Part shown: positions 41,999 to 50,841 of the stretch, piece by piece
How positions within the stretch are numbered: position 1 is the stretch's first letter
Layout: each line of letters begins with the position of its first letter
NCBI RefSeq assembly: GCF_008001015.1
Contig: NZ_CP042862.1
Location: 1,364,001 to 1,428,000 of the forward strand
Direction of reading: 5' to 3'
Origin: Serinicoccus profundi
GTDB taxonomy: Bacteria; Actinomycetota; Actinomycetes; Actinomycetales; Dermatophilaceae
Length of the DNA stretch: 64,000 nt
Notes under the pieces: model-generated
The model's input: the letters and a program-made list of their open reading frames with translations, nothing else
Told to the model about the DNA's origin: nothing
Database searches by the model: none
Made by a program: the position numbers and the translations under genes

Positions 41999-44638
41999 AT
42001 GGACAAGGACGAGCGGGCGCGCCTGGAGGAGGCGGTCGAACAGGGGGAGCGCCTGGCTCAGGTCGCCGCTCGCGTCGCGGGGCACCGGGATGGGGTGGGG
42101 GCCGCGGCAGACGCGGCCGGCGCTGCCCTGGCCGGTCGGCTGACGCACCTGCGGCCCACGGGCACCTCCGGGTGGAGGGTGCTCGCCCTGGGTGCCGGTG
42201 ACGAGGTGCTGCTCGGTCGTCTCTCGGCGGGAGGCTCTCTCACCACCCTGACGGACGCGCAGGAGCAGACCCTCGACGACCTGGCCCACGAGGTCGCCGG
42301 GGCGGCTGCGTCCGCGCGGTCGCTGCTGGGTATGCGGCGGCTCGTGACCTTCGGTGCCCGCCGTGAGCAGGCCCGGCAGTCGGCGCGGTGGCTCCTGGAG
42401 AGCCGGCACAGCTGGGGTGCCGAACCCGAGAGGTGGTTGGCGGCGCTCGACGCCGAGGGACGGGAGCCGGCCCTGCCTCTGGCCCCGCCGGCGGCGCTCC
42501 ACCCCGAGGTGGGGCTGATCGGGCTGCTCGGTGGTGCCGCACCTCACGAGGAGGTGGTGGCGGCCGACGGACTGCATGGTCTCGGCGTCGACCTGCCGGT
42601 CCTGGCCGGTGCCATCAGCCGCGCCGAGGAGGCCCGACACGGTGCGCTCGCGGCGGGTGAGGGCGTCCGCGACCTCGCCGTCCGGCGGCTGCTCGCGGGT
42701 ATGCCGGTGGACCGGCTGCGGGAGGCGACGGCAGAGCGGCTGCGCGTCACGGCGCTCACCGACGCCGGGATCACCACGGTCGAGCAGGTGATCGAGCGCG
42801 GCAGCCGGCTGGACGACGTCCCCGGTGTCGGCCCGGTCACTGCGCAGCGAATGCGCGGTGCCGCCCAGACCCTCCGGACGCTCGCCCACGACGACGCGCC
42901 CGTGCGCCTCGACCCGCAGGACCGCACACCGGAGGCGGCGCGCCTGCTGGTGTCCCTGCATACCTGGGAGGTGCTGCGGCAGGCGGCGAAGGCGACCGAC
43001 GTCGTCGCCCTCGCGCAGCAGCTGCTCCCCCTCGCCGAGAGGGTCGACGCGCGGACCACCCACCTCGCGGTCCTCGGCGCCAGCCCCGCCTCCGACCTGC
43101 TCGACGTACTCACCCCGGTCCGTGAGCAGGCCGCCGCGCTCCGCGACGCGCTCGACCGGGTCGGTCGCGCCGACCCGTGGGAGGACTTCACCGCTCGACC
43201 GGCGCTCTACTTCGCGCTGCTCTCCGAGCTCGGCCTCCTGGAGGAGACCGGGACGCACGGCGACCTGCCGGAGGAGGTCGTCGAGGCCGTCCGGGCCCAG
43301 GAGCTGGACCCGACCTACCTCGAGGTGTCGCTGCGCGGATATCAGAGCTTCGCCGCCCGCTTCGCGCTCGTCCAGGAGAAGGTCGTCATCGGCGACGAGA
43401 TGGGCCTCGGCAAGACGATCGAGGCCCTGGCCGTGCTGGCGCATCGCGCGAGCGAGGGGGCGCGCTGGTTCCTCGTCGTCTGCCCGGCGGCGGTCATGAG
43501 CAACTGGGTGCGCGAGGTCGATGCCAAGACCGGTCTGGAGCCGCGGCGGCTGCACGGGGCGGGTCGTCAGGACGAGCTCGCGCGGTGGCGTTCCGACGGG
43601 GGAGTGGCGGTCACGACCTACACCACGCTGGGATCGCTCTGGGAGGACCTCGACGGCTTCGAGGTGGACGCGCTCGTCGTCGACGAGGCGCACTACGTCA
43701 AGAACCCCGCCGCCCAGCGGTCCCGCCGGGTCGCCCGGCTGATCGCGCGCACCCAGCACGTCATGCTGCTCACCGGCACCCCGCTGGAGAACAGGGTGGG
43801 CGAGTTCGCCGCGCTCGTCGGGTACCTGCGACCCGAGCTGCTCGAGGGTCTCGGCGGGTCGCCGCTGGACTTCCGCCGTCGCGTCGCACCGGTCTACCTT
43901 CGCCGCAACACCGAGGACGTCCTCGTCGAGCTCCCCGAGCTGGTGGAGGTGCAGGAGTGGCTGGAGCTCTCACCGGCCGACCAGGGCGCCTACCGCGACG
44001 CGGTCGTCTCGGGCAACTTCATGGCGATGCGCCGCGCCGCCTTCGTCTCCGGTGCGCGGTCGGCCAAGCTCGCGCACCTCGTCGAGATCGTCGAGGAGGC
44101 GGAGGAGAACGGCCGGCGGGTGCTGGTCTTCTCCTCCTTCCGCGACGTCCTCGACCAGGTCGCGGCGCACCTGCCCGGCCGGGTCTTCGGCCCGCTCACC
44201 GGGTCGGTGCCGCCGGCGGAGCGGCAGCGGGTGGTCGATGAGTTCTCCCGCGCGGAGGGCGGCGCGGCGCTCGTGGCGCAGATCCAGGCCGTCGGGGTCG
44301 GGCTCAACATCCAGGCGGCGTCGGTCGTCGTCCTGTGCGAGCCGCAGCTCAAGCCGACCACGGAGTGGCAGGCGATCGCCCGGGCCCGGCGTATGGGGCA
44401 GCTCCAGAGCGTGCAGGTGCACCGGTTGCTGGGTGAGGACAGCGTGGACGAGCGGCTGGTCGAGCTGCTCGGCGACAAGACGGTCGCCTTCGAGACCTAC
44501 GCGCGGGTGAGCGAGACCGCGCAGAGCGCTCCCGAGGCCTATGACGTCAGCGAGGCCGATCTCGCCCGCCGGGTCGTCGCGGCCGAGCGGGCCAGGCTCT
44601 TCCCCGAGGTCGACGCACCGGCGATGATGGGGCCATGA
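41999..44638 (+). CDS. SNF2-family helicase with internal helix-hairpin-helix
   Basis: An 879-residue protein. Residues about 255-295 hold a helix-hairpin-helix (DAGITTVEQVIERGSRLDDV, then PGVGPVTAQRMRG), a sequence-independent DNA-binding module rarely joined to this helicase class. IGDEMGLGKTIEAL (Walker A), VVDEAHYVKN (DEAH box), TGTPLENR and the second lobe with QAVGVGLNIQAA and ARARRMGQ follow. The protein is intact and stable in codon use. It overlaps the HAD gene by 4 bp (ATGA), so they are an operon. Role is inferred to be DNA remodelling or repair. Confidence 0.85.
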   Translation: MDKDERARLEEAVEQGERLAQVAARVAGHRDGVGAAADAAGAALAGRLTHLRPTGTSGWRVLALGAGDEVLLGRLSAGGSLTTLTDAQEQTLDDLAHEVAGAAASARSLLGMRRLVTFGARREQARQSARWLLESRHSWGAEPERWLAALDAEGREPALPLAPPAALHPEVGLIGLLGGAAPHEEVVAADGLHGLGVDLPVLAGAISRAEEARHGALAAGEGVRDLAVRRLLAGMPVDRLREATAERLRVTALTDAGITTVEQVIERGSRLDDVPGVGPVTAQRMRGAAQTLRTLAHDDAPVRLDPQDRTPEAARLLVSLHTWEVLRQAAKATDVVALAQQLLPLAERVDARTTHLAVLGASPASDLLDVLTPVREQAAALRDALDRVGRADPWEDFTARPALYFALLSELGLLEETGTHGDLPEEVVEAVRAQELDPTYLEVSLRGYQSFAARFALVQEKVVIGDEMGLGKTIEALAVLAHRASEGARWFLVVCPAAVMSNWVREVDAKTGLEPRRLHGAGRQDELARWRSDGGVAVTTYTTLGSLWEDLDGFEVDALVVDEAHYVKNPAAQRSRRVARLIARTQHVMLLTGTPLENRVGEFAALVGYLRPELLEGLGGSPLDFRRRVAPVYLRRNTEDVLVELPELVEVQEWLELSPADQGAYRDAVVSGNFMAMRRAAFVSGARSAKLAHLVEIVEEAEENGRRVLVFSSFRDVLDQVAAHLPGRVFGPLTGSVPPAERQRVVDEFSRAEGGAALVAQIQAVGVGLNIQAASVVVLCEPQLKPTTEWQAIARARRMGQLQSVQVHRLLGEDSVDERLVELLGDKTVAFETYARVSETAQSAPEAYDVSEADLARRVVAAERARLFPEVDAPAMMGP

Positions 44639-45303
44639 TCGCACCGAGCCTCATCGTCTTCGACGTCAACGAGACCCTGTCCGACATGGCAGGTATGCAG
44701 GCGCGCTTCACCGAGGTCGGGGCGCCGTCGTCGGTGGCCGCGGCGTGGTTCGCGGCGCTGCTGCGTGACGGCTTCGCCCTGACCGTGGCGGGGGAGAACC
44801 CCGCGTTCGCCGATGTCGGACGCGGTGTGCTCCGGCCGCAGCTGGCGGAGCACGTCGAGGAGTCCCGGCTCGACGAGGCGGTCGAGCAGGTGATGGCGGG
44901 CTTCGGCGGCCTGGAGCTGCACCCGGACGTCGTCGCGGGGGTGCGCGTGCTGCAGGCGCAGGGCGTCCGGTTGGTGACGCTGAGCAACGGGTCCACGGCG
45001 GTGGCTCGGGGGTTGTTCGAGCGCGCCGGGCTGCTGGACTGCTTCGAGCGGCTGCTCTCGGTCGAGGACGCGCCGCGCTGGAAGCCGGCGCCGGAGGCCT
45101 ACGCCTACGCCCTGGAGATCTGCGAGGTCTCCGCGAAGGAGGCGATGCTCGTCGCGGTCCATCCGTGGGACCTGCACGGCGCCGCGTCCGCCGGGATGAG
45201 GACGGCGTGGATCGACCGTGATGGTGGGACCTATCCGGCGCACATGGCCAGGCCTGACCTCTCGGCGCGGGGGATCGACCACCTGGCGGAGCTGCTCGGC
45301 TGA
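44635..45303 (+). CDS. Haloacid dehalogenase-type II (HAD) hydrolase
   Basis: A 222-residue HAD-fold enzyme: FDVNETLSD (nucleophile Asp), VTLSNGS (motif II), RWKPAPEAY (Lys motif III) and VAVHPWDLHGAASAGM (motif IV). It matches L-2-haloacid dehalogenase-like proteins; substrate not determined. ATG 44635 overlaps the helicase stop (ATGA). Confidence 0.8.
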   Translation: MIAPSLIVFDVNETLSDMAGMQARFTEVGAPSSVAAAWFAALLRDGFALTVAGENPAFADVGRGVLRPQLAEHVEESRLDEAVEQVMAGFGGLELHPDVVAGVRVLQAQGVRLVTLSNGSTAVARGLFERAGLLDCFERLLSVEDAPRWKPAPEAYAYALEICEVSAKEAMLVAVHPWDLHGAASAGMRTAWIDRDGGTYPAHMARPDLSARGIDHLAELLG

Positions 45304-45451
45304 GGTCCGTCGAGGCGGCGCTTCTCCGTGTTCGAGGGGTGGGTCGAGTGGCGGGTCCAGCAGGGTGGCGCCAGGCGGCTGAGTCCTCGGTCAGCTGAAC
45401 CTCCGGCATCCGTGCAGGTCAGCGGTTCGCGCAGGGTCTGCCAGAGGGTGG

Positions 45452-45467
45452 TCGTACAGTTGTTCGC
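45452..45467 (+). promoter_or_regulatory. SOS/LexA-like box overlapping a leaderless promoter
   Basis: TCGTACAGTTGTTCGC directly abuts the ATG at 45468. It is the same box, at the same spacing, as for the broken paralogue at 19748-19763, differing in one base. TACAGT within it is a -10 element 7 nt from the ATG. Confidence 0.6.
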
Positions 45468-46796
45468 ATGAAGGGGAGGATGGGGGCCTTCGGGGGCTCG
45501 AGCGATCCGTCCGGGGGAGCGCCCGGACGCGATCCGGCGCGGCTGCAGCAGGAGGAGCCGATCGGGGCCGTCGAGGCGGCAGGGGCTCAGATCGTCGGCG
45601 CCCGAGCAGCCCTGGTGCGCCTCGTGCGGGAGGGCGTGGCGAGGGGGCTCCACGTCGAGGCCGGGTTCTCGGTCCCTGACTGGGTGCGCCTGCTCTGCCC
45701 GGGGCTCTCGATCCGCGACGCCGCGGAGAACGCGGCGCTCGCGCGTGCGGGGCAGGAGGCGGTTCACCGTCCCCTCCTCAAGGCGGTCGAGTCCGGGGAG
45801 GTCCCGGTCGGCAGGGCCGCACGGATCGTCCGGGCCCTCGACCGGGTGCGGAGCGGGGTCCCGCCGGACGACTACGCCGCTGCGGTGGACCTGCTCGCAC
45901 AGACGGCCGCCGGGGAGGGGTTCACCGACAAGGACATCGAGCGGGTATGCCGGTGGCTGGTGGCCGCGTGCACCTCGCAGCGTGACCAGGCGGCGCGGGA
46001 GCGGGCGCAGCACGAGCTGCGCGATCTGCACGAGTCGTCGCTGGGGGACGGCTCGGCGCGGCGTTTCGTGCTCACGGTCGGCGACGCCGCGGACCACGAG
46101 ACGGTGCAGGCGATCCTCCGGTCCCCGCTCGCGGCGCCGGCGTCCAGCGAGGAGCGCGAGGCGACCGGTGAGCTGGATGTCCGGACCGTCGGGCAACGCC
46201 GCTACGACGCCTTCATGACGGTGCTGCGTCGTGGGGTCGCTGGCACCGAGGGGCAGCCGACGACGCCGAAGGCGCAGGTCATGGTCACGGTCGCCCTGGC
46301 GGAGCTGCAGGAGGCGATCTCGCGTGGAGGTGGCTGGGGACAGCCTCGACGAAGCGCGGCAGACACTCGTGGAGTTGGCGGGGTCGACCTCGGCGGGGCT
46401 GGCGTGATGAGCGGCGGGAGTGGCGCTGACGCGGGTCGCACGGTGCACGGCGGGGCGTTGTCCACCGAGCAGGTCCGCAGGATCGCCTGCGACGCCGACA
46501 TCATCCCTGCGGTGCTCGGCGAGAGGGGCGAGATCCTCGACCTCGGGCGAGCCAGACGCCTCGTGACACCTGGTCAGCGACGGGTGCTGGCCCACCGCGA
46601 CGACGGGTGCACCTTCCCGGGGTGCAGTGTGCCCGCGACCTGGTGCGATGCACATCATGTCGTCCACTGGGCGCGGGGCGGGAGGTCGGACATCGCCAAC
46701 TACGCCTTGCTGTGCCCCAGGCACCACACGTGGGTCCACCAGCACGACTCGACCGCCCAGGTCGACGCGACCGGTGTGCGCTGGCGGCTGCGATGA
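45468..46796 (+). CDS. DUF222-HNH endonuclease (13E12 family), intact
   Basis: A 442-residue protein: DUF222 domain (residues about 30-260) joined by a Gly-rich linker to an HNH nuclease (CTFPGCSVPATWCDAHHVVH, then NYALLCPRHHTWVHQ). Compared with its broken paralogue at 18355-19747 the N-terminal domain and HNH are closely alike. The HNH His and metal-binding His/Asp residues are present. The upstream SOS-like box suggests DNA-damage induction, as known for some mycobacterial 13E12 genes. A strong hairpin ends the transcript. Confidence 0.85.
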   Translation: MKGRMGAFGGSSDPSGGAPGRDPARLQQEEPIGAVEAAGAQIVGARAALVRLVREGVARGLHVEAGFSVPDWVRLLCPGLSIRDAAENAALARAGQEAVHRPLLKAVESGEVPVGRAARIVRALDRVRSGVPPDDYAAAVDLLAQTAAGEGFTDKDIERVCRWLVAACTSQRDQAARERAQHELRDLHESSLGDGSARRFVLTVGDAADHETVQAILRSPLAAPASSEEREATGELDVRTVGQRRYDAFMTVLRRGVAGTEGQPTTPKAQVMVTVALAELQEAISRGGGWGQPRRSAADTRGVGGVDLGGAGVMSGGSGADAGRTVHGGALSTEQVRRIACDADIIPAVLGERGEILDLGRARRLVTPGQRRVLAHRDDGCTFPGCSVPATWCDAHHVVHWARGGRSDIANYALLCPRHHTWVHQHDSTAQVDATGVRWRLR

Positions 46797-46806
46797 CCTT
46801 GCCCCG

Positions 46807-46829
46807 CTCCCGGCCCGGACGGCCGGGAG
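46807..46829 (+). terminator. Intrinsic terminator after the DUF222-HNH gene
   Basis: CTCCCGGCC pairs perfectly with GGCCGGGAG over a 5-nt loop, 10 bp after the stop. There is no U-tract. Confidence 0.6.
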
Positions 46830-46923
46830 TCGTGACCTGCCCTGGCGGCCAGAACACCGAGTTGGCTTGTGGCGCAGAGGAACCCGGACCAACTCGTGAG
46901 ATGCACCGACCCCTTTGTCCCGA

Positions 46924-47349
46924 TCAGGCAGCGGCGAGGCGTCCGCGTGAGCGCACGAGCCGCTGGAGGGCCCACTGAGCCAGGGGGCGGTACGTCAGCA
47001 CGACGGGCGCCGGTCCGCGCAGGCGAAGCCCCGCGACGGTCCCCGCATCGGTCGCCTCCAGCGTGTGGTGCAAGTCGATCCGGAACGGCAGCGCCACGGC
47101 GAGCACCGGTCGCACGGTCCACGACCAGGAGCGATCCGACTCATCGACAGCGGTCACCTGGAAGTCGGCCGCAAGTCCGAGGGCCCCACGCACCGTCCCA
47201 TGCAGACCCGCGCGCAGACGTGAAGGGCCGGGGTCGAGGTCCACCCGGCGCAGGTGGGGTGCCCAGGTCGGCCATCGTGTGGGATCGGCATACCTCTCCC
47301 AGGCCTCATCCACCGGGAGCGGTCCGGTCGCCGAGGTCGAGACCTCCAT
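46924..47349 (-). CDS. SRPBCC-family protein
   Basis: A 141-residue SRPBCC fold: STSATGPLPVDEAWERYADP, then TRWPTWAPHLRRVDLD and the SYLD/VLA strands, with a C-terminal helix. It lies 5 bp after a DCC-type thiol oxidoreductase gene, a pairing seen elsewhere. Ligand unknown. Start ATG 47349 matches the domain start. Confidence 0.7.
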   Translation of the reverse strand: MEVSTSATGPLPVDEAWERYADPTRWPTWAPHLRRVDLDPGPSRLRAGLHGTVRGALGLAADFQVTAVDESDRSWSWTVRPVLAVALPFRIDLHHTLEATDAGTVAGLRLRGPAPVVLTYRPLAQWALQRLVRSRGRLAAA

Positions 47350-47354
47350 CTGCC

Positions 47355-47804
47355 TCAGCCGAGCCCGGTGCTCGGGTCGCGCTGCTGCGTCATCACCTCG
47401 GGGCGAGTCGGTGAGCTGGGCCCGGGCATCGCGCACTGTGCCGTGCCACCGGGGAGACGGTGCCGGTGCGAGGCCACCCATCGGTACACCGCGGCGCCCG
47501 GACGTTCCATCACCGGGGAACCCAACGCCGCGCCGAGGGTGCGCCACGGCTGGGGACACGACCTCAGGACCTGCGCCCACGCCTGGTGACCCCAGGCGAT
47601 CCGGCCGTCCGGCAGCACCACGGGCATCTCCAGCTCACTGCGGTGCCGGTCCACCCCGAGCGCGTCGAGGTCCTGCGACTGCAGAGACGAGACGTCCACC
47701 TCTGCCCCGAGACGGGGGATCCACCCGGCTGCGCGGGTGCAGAAACCGCAGTCCGCGTCGTACAGCACGAGCGGACGAGGGCGAGGTCGCGGGGCGGGCG
47801 TCAT
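47355..47804 (-). CDS. DCC (DUF393) thiol-disulfide oxidoreductase family protein
   Basis: A 149-residue protein with the DCC motif YDADCGFCTRAAGW (a CxxC redox-type pair) near the N-terminus and WGHQAWAQVLR further on. The family is thioredoxin-like, of uncertain role. It is the first gene of a two-gene operon with the SRPBCC gene. No signal peptide. Confidence 0.75.
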   Translation of the reverse strand: MTPAPRPRPRPLVLYDADCGFCTRAAGWIPRLGAEVDVSSLQSQDLDALGVDRHRSELEMPVVLPDGRIAWGHQAWAQVLRSCPQPWRTLGAALGSPVMERPGAAVYRWVASHRHRLPGGTAQCAMPGPSSPTRPEVMTQQRDPSTGLG

Positions 47805-47953
47805 GCACCCATCGTCGTGTACCGGCCGCGCCTCGGCGAGCGCAGAGGTCCGCGATCGTGCGGCGCCACGCGACTTCCTCAGGCCGCCCGGCGCGCCTGC
47901 GTCAGGCTGGGTGCCGGGGGCGCTCGTCTGTCCGGCCGGGGGGCGCTCGCCCG

Positions 47954-48982
47954 TCAGGCCTGGTGCCGCTCGTCCACCTGGCCGTCCGCGCTGACCGGCG
48001 CCTCGTCGATGGCCTCCGCGGTGGCGGTGGGCTCCGGCGCACCCGTGGGGCGCGGGTCGAGGTGCACGCCGGCGATCATGCAGCGCACCGACCCGCCGGC
48101 CAGCTCGATGGTGGGGATGTCGACCGAGATGATCTCGCAGGAGCGCTCGATCATGGTGATCTGCGGGCCGGTCAGGCTGCGGCGGGCGCGCCCGGACATG
48201 GCCATGATGTGCCGCTTGCGGCCCTCGGGGGTGCGGCCGCTCAGCTCGACCGCGTTGCCGGCGAACTCCCTCACCTGCTCCTCGCTCAGCTCGACGATCT
48301 CCCGGCCGGTGACCTCCAACCGCTCGCGGACCTCGCGGCGGCGCTGCTCGTCGCGGATCATGTCGAGCGCGATGAGGGCGACGTCGGTGCCGATGCAGGC
48401 GATGACGTTGGTGTGGTAGACCGGCACCCCGTCGGCGTCGACCGCCTCGAACGGCATCGGCTCGTAGTTGAAGTCGCTGCAGAAGCGCTCCAGCACATGG
48501 GTGTCGGCGCGGTGGCTGACCGCGGTGTAGGCGACGCGCGAGACGTGGTCGAGCACCATCGCCCCGGTCCCCTCGAGGAAGATGCCGTCCGGCTCGAGCC
48601 CGGAGTAGTCGACGATGGTCTGCAGCCGGTAGTCCGCCTTGAGCATCTCGAGGATGTCGCCGCGACGCTCGTGGCGACGGTTGGAGGCATACATCGGGTA
48701 GACCGCGACATACCCGCCGGGGTGGGTCGAGAGCCAGTTGTTGGGGAAGACGCTGTCCGGCCTGGTGTGGTCGGGGTCGCCGAAGACGTGCACCCGCACC
48801 CCGGCGTCGCGCAGCGCCTGGGCGACGGCGTCCATCTCGGCCAGGGCGCGCGCGGAGGTGTCGGCGACGGACTGGCCTTCCGGCACGTCGTGCTGGAAGG
48901 CGTTGTCGGTCGCGGTCGCCGGGTTGGGCACGAAGTTCTCGGCGCGGATGAGGATCACGGAGGAGGGGGCCTGAGCACTCAC
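47954..48982 (-). CDS. ctlX: Citrulline-utilisation-type amidinotransferase family hydrolase (CtlX/DDAH-like)
   Basis: A 342-residue pentein-fold enzyme. FPNNWLSTH (guanidine-binding Asp/His region), DGIFLEGTGAMVLDH, VYHTNVI (catalytic His) and the final GGSVRCMIAGVHL (catalytic Cys) are in order. The family hydrolyses guanidino or ureido groups; CtlX is the citrulline branch. GTG 48982 follows TACATT (48990-48995, minus) by 7 nt, fitting a leaderless start rather than the upstream TTG. Substrate is inferred. Confidence 0.75.
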   Translation of the reverse strand: MSAQAPSSVILIRAENFVPNPATATDNAFQHDVPEGQSVADTSARALAEMDAVAQALRDAGVRVHVFGDPDHTRPDSVFPNNWLSTHPGGYVAVYPMYASNRRHERRGDILEMLKADYRLQTIVDYSGLEPDGIFLEGTGAMVLDHVSRVAYTAVSHRADTHVLERFCSDFNYEPMPFEAVDADGVPVYHTNVIACIGTDVALIALDMIRDEQRRREVRERLEVTGREIVELSEEQVREFAGNAVELSGRTPEGRKRHIMAMSGRARRSLTGPQITMIERSCEIISVDIPTIELAGGSVRCMIAGVHLDPRPTGAPEPTATAEAIDEAPVSADGQVDERHQA

Positions 48983-48989
48983 GCCCCGC

Positions 48990-48995
48990 AATGTA
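48990..48995 (-). promoter_or_regulatory. -10 element of the leaderless ctlX gene
   Basis: On the minus strand TACATT lies 7 nt before the GTG at 48982. Confidence 0.45.
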
Positions 48996-49035
48996 GAGCA
49001 TGCCGGGCCCGCCCCCGAAAAAGTTTCGCCTGAGT

Positions 49036-49062
49036 TGTCGATCTGCCTGCTCCCCGTCCGAC
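49036..49062 (+). promoter_or_regulatory. ECF42-type promoter
   Basis: TGTCGA (49036-49041) and CGAC (49059-49062) are spaced by 17 nt. ECF42 sigma factors are known to recognise TGTCGA at -35 and CG(A/T)C at -10, so the sigma gene downstream probably drives its own operon from here. Only one such site was looked for by eye. Confidence 0.55.
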
Positions 49063-49113
49063 ATGCTGGTGAGGTCGCGCCCGGCGGCCCGCGGAGACGA
49101 TGAGGAGAGACGT

Positions 49114-49182
49114 ATGAGGCGACGCACCGTCAATAGCACCAGTACCCCGGGGTGCTCGGGTCGGGGGAGGTGGCAGCGATGA
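49114..49182 (+). CDS. 22-residue leader peptide ORF
   Basis: A small frame (MRRRTVNSTSTPGCSGRGRW, then QR) with a GATGAGGAGAGACGT ribosome binding site upstream. Its stop overlaps the YciI start (ATGA), so it is translationally coupled to it. It lies between the promoter and the first gene. It may be a leader peptide; a chance frame is possible. Confidence 0.4.
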   Translation: MRRRTVNSTSTPGCSGRGRWQR

Positions 49183-49532
49183 AGTACCTCATCCTGCTCA
49201 TGGCTGACGGGGAGGTGCCCGCCTGGTCCACGATGAGCGAGGCGGACCAGCAGACGATCATGGGGCAGTTCGGGGCCTTCGACACCGCCTGCCGGGACAG
49301 GGAGGGGGTGGAGATCCTCGCCGGCGAGGCGCTGGGTGATGCCGAGACGGCGACGGTCGTCCGCACCCGTGGTGGCGAGCGCACCGTCACCGACGGACCC
49401 TTCGCGGAGGCGGTCGAGCAGCTCGGCGGCTTCTACCTGGTGGAGGCCCCCGATCTCGACGTGGTCCTGGAGCTGCTCACCGTCCTGCCGCCCTACGACA
49501 TCCAGGTCAGCCCGGTGGTCGACACTCCCTGA
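49179..49532 (+). CDS. DGPF/YciI-domain protein
   Basis: A 117-residue YCII-related protein. MKYLILLMADGEVP is the N-terminal strand and TVTDGPFAEAVEQLGG contains the DGPF signature for which the family is named. Such proteins are the standard partners of ECF42 sigma factors. The sigma gene follows after 5 nt. Confidence 0.85.
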   Translation: MKYLILLMADGEVPAWSTMSEADQQTIMGQFGAFDTACRDREGVEILAGEALGDAETATVVRTRGGERTVTDGPFAEAVEQLGGFYLVEAPDLDVVLELLTVLPPYDIQVSPVVDTP

Positions 49533-49537
49533 CCGTG

Positions 49538-50779
49538 ATGCCCACCGAGCTCGACGAGGTCGTGCGCGAGGAGTGGGGCCGCATGGTCGCCGTGCTCCTC
49601 GGACGCTTCCGGCGTCTGGACCTGGTCGAGGACGCCCTCGGTGACGCGGTGGAGGCCGCTGCCCGGCAGTGGGCGCGCGACGGCGCCCCGGCCAACCCGG
49701 CCGGCTGGCTGCAGACCGTGGCCCGGCGCCGCGTCGTCGACCGGCTCCGCTCCGAGGCGATGGCCGGCCGGCGTCACGCGCTGCTCGCGGCCGACCTCGA
49801 CCGCCGACCCCCGAGGGTGATGGCCGACCCCGGAGACCTCGTCGAGGACGATCTGCTGCGCCTCGTGCTCATGTGCACCCACCCGGCCCTGGCACCGGAG
49901 TCGGCGAGCGCGCTCGCGCTGCGGCTCGTCCTCGGCGTCAGCACCCACGACATCGCCGCCCTCTTCCTCGTGCCCGAGCCCACCATGGCCGCCCGCATCA
50001 CCCGGGCGAAGAAGAAGATCGTCACGGCCGGCATCCCCTTCGCCGTCCCCGGTCTCGCCGCACTACCGGGGCGCCTGGAGACGGTGGCGCAGACGGCATA
50101 CCTCGCCTTCACCGCCGGGTACGCCCCGGCCAGCGGCACGCGCCTGGTGCGTCCCGACCTTGCGGGGGAGGCCGTGCGGTTGGTCCGCACGGTCCACGTG
50201 CTGCGTCCGGACGACCCGACGCTGACGGCCCTGCTGGCGCTGATGCTGCTGCAGCACTCGCGCCGCGACGCCCGCGTGGACGACCAGGGCCGGCTGGTCG
50301 TGCTGGCCGACCAGGACCGCGGTCGGTGGCATTACGGCGAGATCGAGGAGGCCCGGCGACTGCTGGCCGCCCCCGGGCTCGTGGGGACCCCGCTGCCGGA
50401 ACTGGCGGCGACCTACGTGCTTCAGGCGCTGGTGGCCGCCGAGCACGTCGCCCCGGACAGCGCGCAGACGAGATGGGACCGCGTCGTCGACCTCTACGAC
50501 CAGCTGCTGGTCCTCGCCCCCTCGCCGGCGGCCCGGCTGGCGCGGGCGGTGGCTGTCGCGGAGACGTCCGGCCCGCAGGCGGGGCTCGAGGCGCTCGAGG
50601 GGGTGGAGATGCCAGGGAACCACCGGTTGGCCGCGGTCCGTGCCGAGCTGCTCGCACGTGAGGGCGACGTGGCCGCCGCGCTCGAGCAGTTCGATGTGGC
50701 CCTCGCCGCGTGCGGCAACGAGGCCGAGCGGGCCCACCTACGGCGACGCTGCTCCACGCTGACCGGTCCGGGAGGCTGA
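49538..50779 (+). CDS. ECF42-group RNA polymerase sigma factor with C-terminal TPR-like extension
   Basis: A 413-residue protein. Sigma-2 (LLGRFRRLDLVEDALGDAVE, AGWLQTVARRRVVDRLRSEA) and sigma-4 (ALALRLVLGVSTHDIAALF, then VPEPTMAARITRAKKKI) occupy residues 1-170. A long C-terminal extension (about residues 185-413, helical repeats with ALLALMLLQHSRRDARVDDQG) is the DUF6596/TPR-like part typical of ECF42. Directly downstream of its DGPF partner. No anti-sigma gene is seen; the extension is thought to control activity. Confidence 0.85.
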   Translation: MPTELDEVVREEWGRMVAVLLGRFRRLDLVEDALGDAVEAAARQWARDGAPANPAGWLQTVARRRVVDRLRSEAMAGRRHALLAADLDRRPPRVMADPGDLVEDDLLRLVLMCTHPALAPESASALALRLVLGVSTHDIAALFLVPEPTMAARITRAKKKIVTAGIPFAVPGLAALPGRLETVAQTAYLAFTAGYAPASGTRLVRPDLAGEAVRLVRTVHVLRPDDPTLTALLALMLLQHSRRDARVDDQGRLVVLADQDRGRWHYGEIEEARRLLAAPGLVGTPLPELAATYVLQALVAAEHVAPDSAQTRWDRVVDLYDQLLVLAPSPAARLARAVAVAETSGPQAGLEALEGVEMPGNHRLAAVRAELLAREGDVAAALEQFDVALAACGNEAERAHLRRRCSTLTGPGG

Positions 50780-50841
50780 CTCCCGCGTTACGCTGAAGTG
50801 GTGCGATCCCGCGCCAGCCTTCCGCCTCCTGCCGGTTCCCG

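Noticed and set aside
46858-46896. CGAGTTGG/CCAACTCG inverted repeat with a 22-nt loop
   Set aside because: Weak stem with a long loop; the terminator at 46807-46829 already explains transcript ending.
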